5,062 bases of DNA from Thermodesulfobacteriales bacterium (GTDB lineage: Bacteria; Desulfobacterota_D; UBA1144; Nemesobacterales; UBA2774). The DNA lies in the NCBI GenBank assembly GCA_004525335.1, contig SPCL01000148.1, forward strand, positions 1 through 5,062, in the 5' to 3' direction. The notes beneath the pieces were generated by a model that searched no databases, was not told the DNA's origin, and was given only the letters and a program-made list of their open reading frames with translations. This document shows, in pieces, positions 1 to 5,062 of this stretch (its first letter is position 1; each line of letters begins with the position of its first letter). Position numbers and translations under genes: made by a program.

Positions 1-1633
1 GATCTATTATGCCTACAATTCCCAGTAGAGTAAGGTTTTGTTCGACGTGCTCTTCGTCTAAGGATATGTCACTGGGCAGAATGCGGCGCGCTATAGCAAG
101 TGTGCGGAGACCTTGCTCTGCAAGTGTAAGATAAGCAGTGTTAGCTGCAACTTTGTCTGTATCATTTAGAGTGCGAACCTGCTCTCCATCTAGGATGAGT
201 GTAGAACGCTCCAATATCACTTCAGGCGCACCTTTGACGTGGGCTATCAAGCCAACGGGTGACTGCTCGATTACAGTCATCCGTTTGCGAAGGGAATTAA
301 ACGAGAATTCGCTTACAATATGAGAGAGTTCCTCTAGGTGTAAACCTGCTTTATTAGCCGCTACTACAAGGGCCGCCTCGGTTGGTTCCCCGATTGCATA
401 CCAGCCACGCTCGTCTTTAGCAATACGTGCATGGTTGCAATGAAGCCCACTTTCAAGAAGTGTTGAAATGTCTTTTTGTTTGCTAAGATCAACTTGCTCT
501 CCATTTTTTTGAAAATCACCTACTGGAGCATAACCCACACCGGTTAATTCAAACTCCCCTGAAGGAAGCCAAATGCGCTGAACTGTCATTTGGTTTTGTG
601 TGAGCGTACCGGTTTTATCAGTACATATAATGGTAGCAGAGCCTAATGCCTCACCCGCCTGCAAACGACGAAGCAACGCGCGCCGCTTTACCATAGCACG
701 TATACCGAGGGCCAACGTGATTGTTACTACTGCAGGTAATCCTTCAGGCACCACTGCTACAGCGAGAGCCACTCCTGTCAGGAACATGTCGAGTAAAGGT
801 TTACCCAAAAGCCATCCTGAAAGTGCTACTATCGTTGAAATAATGACCGCTAATATTCCTAATTGTTTACCCAAAACTGCTAGCTTACGTTGTAAAGGTG
901 TTGCTTCACTGTCTACAGTTCCTGTTAACTGAGCAATGCGTCCGAATTCGGTGGACATACCTGTTGATGTAACAATACCCATTCCCCTTCCGTTAGTAAC
1001 TGCAGTTCCCATCCAAGCAACCGATGATCTTTCAGCAAGAGGGGTATCCACGGGGACAGTATCTATTGCTTTGCTTACGGACGTCGACTCCCCGGTTAAC
1101 GAAGATTCATCAACTTTAAGGTTGATGCCTTCAATTAGCCTTATGTCTGCAGGTACTCGATCACCTATGTTCAGTAATAAAATATCTCCGGGAACCAGAT
1201 CCCTGGCATCAATGGTTTGATTCGCCCCGTCTCGCAGCACTTCGCAGCGTGGCTCGAGCATCTGCTTTAGCGCCTCAATAGACTTCTCGGCCTTCCATTC
1301 CTGGATAAATCCGAGTACGCCGTTTAGCAAAACGATTACCAAAATGGTAATCGCATCTCCTAACGCTCCAATGGCCAGAGAGACGGCTGCCGCAACTAGT
1401 AATATCAATATTAGAACATCAATGAACTGGCGCGCAAATACTGTATACCAATGGACCTTGCGAGTGGATTGCAGTGTGTTAGTGCCGTACTCCTGAATAC
1501 GGTTATTGGCTTCTTGGGTGCTAAGGCCTCTTTCAGGATCGGTTTTTAATTTAGCGATTACAGAATCTATATCGAAAGAATGCCAGGGCAAGACCGGGAA
1601 TTTATCTTCAGTAAGAAACTTTTGTTTTTCCAT
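1..1633 (-). CDS. P2-type cation-transporting ATPase (Ca2+-ATPase-like), N-terminal 544 residues, cut by the window edge
   Basis: This is an ATP-driven inner-membrane cation pump. The frame is open from ATG at 1633 to the left edge without a stop, and the C-terminal part lies outside. In order it shows a Cation_ATPase_N domain (about residues 15-60), M1/M2 (about 68-110), the actuator domain with TGES at 180-183, and M3/M4 (about 255-312) with PEGLP at 296-300. The phosphorylation motif CTDKTGT follows, with Asp339 as acceptor. The nucleotide-binding domain has GEPTEAAL (415-422), EFS (442-444) and KGAPE (467-471). Glu297 and Asp339 are 42 residues apart, as are Glu309 and Asp351 of SERCA, so the first Ca2+-site glutamate is present. 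This points to P2A (Ca2+, possibly Mn2+) or another P2 pump rather than a heavy-metal P1B pump, because no CPC motif is present. M5-M6, which would settle the ion, are not visible. The start lies 5 bases after the usp stop, with only a weak Shine-Dalgarno (AAGTGA), so translation is probably coupled. Confidence 0.96.
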   Translation of the reverse strand, partial: MEKQKFLTEDKFPVLPWHSFDIDSVIAKLKTDPERGLSTQEANNRIQEYGTNTLQSTRKVHWYTVFARQFIDVLILILLVAAAVSLAIGALGDAITILVIVLLNGVLGFIQEWKAEKSIEALKQMLEPRCEVLRDGANQTIDARDLVPGDILLLNIGDRVPADIRLIEGINLKVDESSLTGESTSVSKAIDTVPVDTPLAERSSVAWMGTAVTNGRGMGIVTSTGMSTEFGRIAQLTGTVDSEATPLQRKLAVLGKQLGILAVIISTIVALSGWLLGKPLLDMFLTGVALAVAVVPEGLPAVVTITLALGIRAMVKRRALLRRLQAGEALGSATIICTDKTGTLTQNQMTVQRIWLPSGEFELTGVGYAPVGDFQKNGEQVDLSKQKDISTLLESGLHCNHARIAKDERGWYAIGEPTEAALVVAANKAGLHLEELSHIVSEFSFNSLRKRMTVIEQSPVGLIAHVKGAPEVILERSTLILDGEQVRTLNDTDKVAANTAYLTLAEQGLRTLAIARRILPSDISLDEEHVEQNLTLLGIVGIID

Positions 1634-1638
1634 GTGTA

Positions 1639-2061
1639 TCACTTAAAAGTATTTAATGGTACTACCAGAACAGGATAGGGTGACAATGAGATAACTGCAC
1701 TGGTTGTGCTGCCGACATAGATGCGATCCACAATTCTGCGCTTTCTTCTCCCAAGCATAATAAGAGGAGTGCTTGTTATCTCATTCGCAAACTCAACAAT
1801 AGCCTCTTCAGGCAATCCTTTCACTGTTTTTACTAAGGGCACTCTTAAATTGTGCAGTATGTCATCCACTATAACACTTAAATCAGACTCTACATCTTCA
1901 ATATCACGTCCTCCCTCACCATGTATATGAATAACGTGAACTGGATAGTTCCAATGTTCAGCGCAGTCTTTGCAAAACTCCGCCAGTTCTCTAGAGCCCT
2001 CTTCAAGATCCAAGCAGAGAAGGATTGAAGTCATACCATGTGGTATTTGAATTTCATTCAT
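1639..2061 (-). CDS. Universal stress protein, single UspA domain (140 aa)
   Basis: This is a cytosolic UspA-fold protein of typical length for a one-domain Usp. Family members bind ATP or other nucleotides, or act as adaptor subunits for transporters and kinases. It starts with a beta strand and Asp (ILLCLD, Asp18 in the ligand-binding position) and ends with the usual strand PVLVVP (130-135). The nucleotide loop runs from Gly104 to Ser118. In the family consensus G-2x-G-9x-G-(S/T), the first Gly (104), the third Gly (117) and Ser118 are kept, but the second Gly is Lys107 inside a very basic stretch (GRRKRR). ATP binding is therefore uncertain. I chose ATG at 2061 because GGAGG sits 8 bases upstream. 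A TTG at 2076 would give 5 more residues but overlaps that ribosome site. It lies between the antiporter (16 bases upstream) and the P-type ATPase (5 bases downstream), which suggests it serves one of these transporters. That link is inference. Confidence 0.92.
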   Translation of the reverse strand: MNEIQIPHGMTSILLCLDLEEGSRELAEFCKDCAEHWNYPVHVIHIHGEGGRDIEDVESDLSVIVDDILHNLRVPLVKTVKGLPEEAIVEFANEITSTPLIMLGRRKRRIVDRIYVGSTTSAVISLSPYPVLVVPLNTFK

Positions 2062-2069
2062 TTGCCGAT

Positions 2070-2074
2070 CCTCC
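2070..2074 (-). promoter_or_regulatory. Shine-Dalgarno GGAGG of the single-domain usp gene
   Basis: A perfect GGAGG lies 8 bases before the ATG at 2061 and a few bases after the antiporter stop codon. It decides the start of the usp gene. The alternative TTG start at 2076 runs directly into this site and has no ribosome site of its own. Confidence 0.75.
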
Positions 2075-2077
2075 AAT

Positions 2078-3280
2078 TCATGCTCTAAGTTCTTCTCCCC
2101 ATTTGCGAACTATTAAAGCAAATGCTAAGGGTACAATTATTGTAGAAAATGCGGATGCCGCTATGAGCGCTGTAAAAAGATCCAAATCAATTAATTCAGC
2201 ACTAAACAATAATTGAGCGACAATGATCTCCGTAGTAAGACGCGCATTCAGACCTATTCCGATTGTCCATGCTTCTTTTATTGAAATCTTATTCATCGGC
2301 ACCATAAGAAACACACCCAGCAGCTTGCCCATAAAAGCCGCAAGAAACAGTAGAATTGCTAAAACAGGTTCTCGGATCATTCCCTCAACATCGGCATTTA
2401 GTCCTACCCAGAAAAAGAATATAATTCCTAAAAACCCATAGCTTATAGACTGTATTGTCTGGGTTACTTGCTCGCCGACTTCTCTCATTTTGTCAAAGGT
2501 AGGCCGCATCAATACTCCTGCAACTATTGCACCCACAACCATACCAAGATTGCTAAATTCTGAGAAACCTCCAAAAGCAAATAGAACTACCATAGATAAT
2601 AGCATGAGGTTGCGTGGATGACGCGGTAATAAGCGGCTCATATGAGGTATCAGCCAGCGTCTGCTGATCCAGGCAAAAAGAATAAATAATACCAGGCTAA
2701 AAAAGATGCCGGCAAGAGCATCAGTCACGTCAGCCGCTTTTTTACTGATCCACACTGATACAATTCCCACAAGTATCACTTCTATTATATCATCCAGTAC
2801 TCCGGCGCCAATTATAAAAGTCCCAACACGTGTGCGAATGAGTCTAAATTCATCCAAAATCGGAACTATCACCGCTTCCGCTGTTGGCATGCGTGTCAAG
2901 CCAATTACAAAAGCGATCACCCATCCGTAACCCAGGGCTAGCATGACTATAATACCAAACAAAAATGGGATAGTAGTGTTTAAAACTGTTAACCAGATTA
3001 TATCCTTGCCCAAGCCGCGCATTTCTCTAGGATCGATCTGAATTCCTATAAAAAACAGAAGAAACAATACCCCGAGTTCAGCTAGTAAAGAAAGAGGTAT
3101 TTGAATTTCCGGTGTAAGAAGCCGGTCGCCAAGAGGCGTATAATGAATTGCCATTGCAATAAAAAGAGCACCAAGAATCCCAGGGATGCGAATTCGCGTG
3201 AGTAATGCAGCTAACAAATAGGACAAGGCCAAAAGGAAGGCGATGTCCAATAAAAGCTCACCTAATTGATGTTCTGTCAT
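2078..3280 (-). CDS. CPA2/Kef-type cation:proton antiporter, membrane domain only (400 aa)
   Basis: This integral inner-membrane protein of the Na_H_Exchanger family (monovalent cation:proton antiporter 2) exchanges Na+ or K+ for H+. It has about 12-13 hydrophobic segments spread over residues 8-393. The core-domain signatures are present: a TM4-like motif TRMPTAEAV (129-137), the acidic pair VLDD with Asp163 and Asp164 in the ion-binding position, and a late helix with GLNARLTTEIIVA (343-355), which supplies Arg347 and Glu351. The length fits a bare transport domain. The C-terminal RCK/TrkA-N domain that gates KefB/KefC is missing, because the protein stops soon after the last helix (WGEELRA). 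Control may instead come from the Usp encoded 16 bases downstream, which is inference. The ATG at 3280 gives a normal N-terminus for the family, but the ribosome site before it is poor. It is the first gene of a likely operon with usp and the P-type ATPase. The transported ion cannot be read from the sequence. Confidence 0.93.
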   Translation of the reverse strand: MTEHQLGELLLDIAFLLALSYLLAALLTRIRIPGILGALFIAMAIHYTPLGDRLLTPEIQIPLSLLAELGVLFLLFFIGIQIDPREMRGLGKDIIWLTVLNTTIPFLFGIIVMLALGYGWVIAFVIGLTRMPTAEAVIVPILDEFRLIRTRVGTFIIGAGVLDDIIEVILVGIVSVWISKKAADVTDALAGIFFSLVLFILFAWISRRWLIPHMSRLLPRHPRNLMLLSMVVLFAFGGFSEFSNLGMVVGAIVAGVLMRPTFDKMREVGEQVTQTIQSISYGFLGIIFFFWVGLNADVEGMIREPVLAILLFLAAFMGKLLGVFLMVPMNKISIKEAWTIGIGLNARLTTEIIVAQLLFSAELIDLDLFTALIAASAFSTIIVPLAFALIVRKWGEELRA

Positions 3281-3291
3281 CTTTAAGTTGT

Positions 3292-3307
3292 AGTTTTAGT
3301 CTAAACT
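3292..3307. repeat. Short imperfect inverted repeat in the antiporter leader
   Basis: The arms TTTAG and CTAAA flank a single central T and extend to 7 pairs if one T is bulged. It lies between the predicted -10 box and the antiporter start, so it could be an operator or a small leader hairpin. It is AT-rich and short enough to be chance. Confidence 0.25.
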
Positions 3308-3320
3308 TACCTTAAGAGCT

Positions 3321-3326
3321 ATTATA
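3321..3326 (-). promoter_or_regulatory. Putative -10 box (TATAAT) of the antiporter-usp-ATPase operon
   Basis: A perfect TATAAT on the minus strand lies about 40 bases upstream of the antiporter ATG, in the only non-coding gap before the operon. No good -35 hexamer stands at 16-18 bases. The nearest TTGAAC is only 12 bases away, so the promoter may need an activator or may be chance. Confidence 0.4.
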
Positions 3327-3362
3327 CAAGCTTTTGTAGTTCAAGATATATTGATAATGAGT

Positions 3363-3629
3363 TTAATTGTGTGGGAAGTTATATGCCAGTCTTAGTTCTC
3401 GCAACATGGACGTTTTCTTTAATTGGTGTTTTTCCATTCGTCTCAATATATTATCCAATGCGGTTAATGCATCCAGTATATGAGGGCCTTTATTCAACAT
3501 AACACACTCCGCGCGATGCCCCATAGTGGCATCCGAGATTTCAGCCCTTGTAGGCGCTCCCTGTTTTGCTAGATTCTCCAGTACTTGAGTTGCCCATATT
3601 GCCGAGAATATGGCAAGCCTGATTTTAAC
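3363..3629 (-). pseudogene. pyk: C-terminal fragment of a pyruvate kinase
   Basis: An 88-codon open stretch between in-frame stops (TAA at 3630-3632 and TAA at 3363-3365) matches the last third of the pyruvate kinase catalytic barrel. It contains IWATQVLENLAK (11-22), PTRAEISDA (26-34) and ECVMLNKGPHILDA (41-54). E. coli PykF has the equivalent ATQMLDSM, PTRAEAGDVAN and DAVMLSGES. The end (ILRRMEKHQLKKTSMLRELR) fits, from memory, pyruvate kinase-like proteins that stop after the barrel and lack the regulatory PK_C domain, so the 3' end looks natural. The substrate- and metal-binding N-terminal part is missing. There is no ATG, GTG or TTG in frame before the homology, and the stop of the uspE-like gene is only 29 bases upstream. 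A deletion probably fused this remnant to the end of that gene. It cannot be an active kinase. No internal stop is seen, so decay may be recent. Confidence 0.85.
3594..3613. repeat. Perfect 7-bp inverted repeat at the 5' edge of the pyruvate kinase remnant
   Basis: CCATATT and AATATGG flank a 6-base loop and can form a hairpin. It straddles the point where pyruvate kinase homology begins. No T-run follows on either strand, so it is not a standard terminator. It could be a deletion junction or chance. Confidence 0.4.
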
Positions 3630-3658
3630 TTATAAAATTCCTCAATATTTAATCAATC

Positions 3659-4606
3659 TTAAAGCTTTACGGGAGAGATGAACCCATAGGGTTTTATGCT
3701 TAAGACTGAGCAGTCCACCTTAAATAGAATAGATTCAGCCGTATTTCCTATAATAAAACCCGGTATTCCAGTGCGGCAAACTGTACCCATTACTATTAGA
3801 TCGATCTTTTCTTTCTTTGCAACTTCCGGGATCAATACCGCTGGGTCACCTTTTCGCAGGTGTATCTTGTGCTTTAGTTTGTCTAAGGGGAACTTATTTA
3901 AAAGTTTGTCTAAGTTGTCTTTATGAAAATTCATAGCATCTAGAAGCAATCTTGCTATCTCATTCCCAGCTTTATGAAAACGAGGCCCCCTCAAAGCCCT
4001 CTCCCCGTATAGGTTCCATGCATGAACTATGTGGAGTTCACTTTTCTCTAATTGGGAAATTGAGACCGCCAATTCCATTATATAATGATTAAGTTTATTT
4101 CTTACATCATCATAAGGGTCGGGATCTACTGCGGCAAGAATCCGAGAATATTTTGTAGATTCTTTAGGCTTAATCATCCATACCGGACAGGGGCACTTGC
4201 GCATTAAATTTATATCAATACTTCCGAATAGCGCCTCTTTTGTTCCTCCCTTGCCTTCCGGGGTCTTCATCACCAAGTCATGCTTATTTCTAAGTACTTC
4301 CTTTATTATCTCAATATGAGGTTTTCCGACGAGAGTTTTGACTATAGGCTTAAGACGTTTCTCGGTTTCAATTGATTTAATGAGCGTTTGTACTTCTGAG
4401 ACTCTTTCCTCAGCGACTATCTTCTCAAGTTCTTGAACTGAAACAATTTTAAGATAATCCTTCATTGTTTCAGGTAGTTCCTCCAGGACATCAACTATTG
4501 TTAACTTCGCCTTGTTGTTTTTAGCCAGCGCGAAAGCCCTTTTTACGGCTTCTTCTTCGTTATTCTTGCCATGTAATACCAATAGTATGTTTTTAAATCG
4601 TGTCAT
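3659..4606 (-). CDS. uspE: UspE-like tandem universal stress protein (315 aa)
   Basis: This cytosolic stress protein has two fused UspA domains, at about residues 1-147 and 153-305. Length and layout match E. coli UspE (316 aa), and shared blocks are RKCPCPVWMIK (136-146), GTVCRTGIPGFIIGNTAE (274-291) and a closing SPVKL. UspE-class proteins are linked to stress survival, motility and aggregation, but their molecular activity is poorly defined. Domain 2 has Asp161 and most of the G-2x-G-9x-G loop: Gly274 and Gly287 are present, the second Gly is Cys277, and Asn-Thr follow. Domain 1 keeps only the final Gly128-Ser129, so it is probably degenerate. I chose ATG at 4606 because GGGGAG lies 7 bases upstream. 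A TTG at 4621 is possible but overlaps that site. The gene stands alone, with a remnant gene on each side, and is probably transcribed from its own promoter. I recognise the family with confidence; strict orthology to uspE is less certain. Confidence 0.93.
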   Translation of the reverse strand: MTRFKNILLVLHGKNNEEEAVKRAFALAKNNKAKLTIVDVLEELPETMKDYLKIVSVQELEKIVAEERVSEVQTLIKSIETEKRLKPIVKTLVGKPHIEIIKEVLRNKHDLVMKTPEGKGGTKEALFGSIDINLMRKCPCPVWMIKPKESTKYSRILAAVDPDPYDDVRNKLNHYIMELAVSISQLEKSELHIVHAWNLYGERALRGPRFHKAGNEIARLLLDAMNFHKDNLDKLLNKFPLDKLKHKIHLRKGDPAVLIPEVAKKEKIDLIVMGTVCRTGIPGFIIGNTAESILFKVDCSVLSIKPYGFISPVKL

Positions 4607-4613
4607 GGATTTT

Positions 4614-4619
4614 CTCCCC
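4614..4619 (-). promoter_or_regulatory. Shine-Dalgarno GGGGAG of the uspE-like gene
   Basis: GGGGAG lies 7 bases before the ATG at 4606. It decides the start against the in-frame TTG at 4621, whose last base abuts this run of G. Confidence 0.7.
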
Positions 4620-4666
4620 AAAGCATTGTGAGTTTTTAGAGTATATATATAGTTTATTACCTACTG

Positions 4667-4694
4667 ATTATTTAGCAATATTTCGTTTTCACAA
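4667..4694 (-). promoter_or_regulatory. Candidate promoter of the uspE-like gene
   Basis: On the minus strand TTGTGA (4694-4689) and AATAAT (4672-4667) are 16 bases apart, matching the sigma-70 consensus at 4 of 6 and 5 of 6 positions. The leader would be roughly 50-55 bases and includes the TATATATATA run near 4641-4650. The region is AT-rich, so other pairs are possible, for instance TTGCTA with TAAACT further downstream. Confidence 0.3.
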
Positions 4695-4917
4695 GTAGCC
4701 GCAAATAAGCAGCGCTGCGATGTATCTTGACCTGCCCTCCTATAATAAGACCATAGTATAAGTTAGGTTTTTGGCAGAAAACCCTATATTTAGCTTGTCT
4801 CATCTGTAAACGGAATTCGTGAAATTTATAGGATTCGCAAATCCCAGCGCCATTTTTCAAAAAAGTGGCTGACTGGCCTTGGCCGTATTCTTGAACTCGT
4901 TTTTCTGCCCAACCCAT
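4672..4917 (-). pseudogene. Frameshifted remnant of a small conserved hypothetical protein
   Basis: An 81-codon frame begins with ATG at 4917, but its sequence makes sense only for the first 20 or so residues (MGWAEKRVQEYGQGQSAT). From memory, this start is typical of a family of short hypothetical membrane proteins that continue with an ATWLEKR-like block, then an HANPINF-like block and two hydrophobic helices. Here the expected pieces appear in other frames: FFEKW in one frame just after the T-run near 4861-4868, and GFANPINFT in another near 4812-4838. Later, LNIGFSAKNLTYTMV follows after a stop. This indicates at least two small indels. The later part of the open frame is not hydrophobic as the family would require, and no ribosome site precedes the ATG. 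The function of the parent family is unknown to me. The family match needs a database search. Confidence 0.5.
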
Positions 4918-4926
4918 ATTTATAAA

Positions 4927-5062
4927 TTATTGCCGCGCATAAAATAAAAGATCGAGTTCTCTGTTGTTATAGGAAATATAATGATTATAATTAAGTAGGT
5001 TAATTAGACTAATCCTCTCAAGCGCAATCTCTTTTAACATGTTTTTAAATTCACTCAAAGTA
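4927..5062 (-). CDS. C-terminal end of an unrecognised protein, cut by the window edge
   Basis: A frame enters from the right edge and stays open for 44 codons to TAA at 4927-4929, ending in LDLLFYARQ. It contains ATG at 5040, so it could also be a 37-residue peptide starting there, though no clear ribosome site precedes that ATG. The stretch EFKNMLKEIALERISLINLL looks like an amphipathic helix, and the tail is rich in Tyr and Asn. I recognise no family. The region is AT-rich and the frame short, so it may be non-coding or another remnant. It ends 9 bases before the frameshifted small gene. Confidence 0.3.
   Translation of the reverse strand, partial: TLSEFKNMLKEIALERISLINLLNYNHYISYNNRELDLLFYARQ

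Noticed and set aside
600..1220. Two adjacent plus-strand open frames (110 and 94 codons)
   Set aside because: They lie antisense to the P-type ATPase over its most conserved motifs, have no sensible protein features, and are explained as shadows of that gene.
1721..2930. Several plus-strand open frames of 63-74 codons
   Set aside because: All are antisense to the usp and antiporter genes, whose protein families are clear, and they carry no recognisable domains.
3363..3629. The pyruvate kinase fragment as an active short enzyme
   Set aside because: It lacks the N-terminal part of the barrel with substrate and metal ligands and has no usable start codon.
3696..3926. Plus-strand 76-codon open frame
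   Set aside because: It is antisense to domain 2 of the uspE-like gene and shows no features of a real protein.
4641..4650. TATATATATA run as a repeat array or special element
   Set aside because: It is a ten-base AT run in an AT-rich leader, with no periodic continuation.
4672..4917. The 81-codon frame as an intact gene
   Set aside because: Only its first 20 or so residues look like a protein; the remainder of the homology continues in other frames, and there is no ribosome site.
1..5062. CRISPR array, tRNA, rRNA, insertion sequence or defence system
   Set aside because: No spaced direct repeats, cloverleaf, transposase, terminal inverted repeats or defence-type domains were found on either strand.

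Overview
This is about 5 kb of moderately AT-rich bacterial DNA in which every gene I can support lies on the minus strand. The encoded theme is ion transport plus universal stress proteins. The tandem-domain stress protein resembles UspE of gammaproteobacteria, and the pyruvate kinase remnant is of a form that ends shortly after the catalytic barrel. Together these suggest a Gram-negative proteobacterium, possibly a gammaproteobacterium. There is no rRNA, tRNA or other marker that would fix the taxon.

In the direction of transcription (right to left), the window opens with the C-terminal end of an unrecognised reading frame (4927-5062). A small conserved-protein gene broken by frameshifts follows (about 4672-4917). 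Next come an intact UspE-like tandem universal stress protein (3659-4606) and a fragment carrying only the C-terminal part of a pyruvate kinase (3363-3629). A probable three-gene operon follows: a CPA2/Kef-type cation:proton antiporter (2078-3280), a single-domain universal stress protein (1639-2061), and a P2-type cation-transporting ATPase. The ATPase runs off the left edge, so only its first 544 residues are visible (1-1633).

The three operon genes are separated by only 16 and 5 bases, so they are very probably co-transcribed and translationally coupled. A perfect -10 hexamer (TATAAT) lies about 40 bases upstream of the antiporter. The likely common job is ion homeostasis under stress or energy limitation: a proton-coupled antiporter, an ATP-driven cation pump, and a cytosolic Usp that could sense nucleotide state or tune the transporters. 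That functional link is inference. Usp/P2-ATPase neighbours are known elsewhere, for example Rv1996 and ctpF in the mycobacterial DosR regulon.

The right-hand 1.7 kb shows genome erosion: a truncated pyruvate kinase gene and a frameshifted small gene flank an intact uspE-like gene. I found no mobile element, CRISPR array, RNA gene or clearly undescribed system. The most interesting points are the operon arrangement, the decayed metabolic gene inside it, and the altered nucleotide-binding motifs in both Usp proteins.
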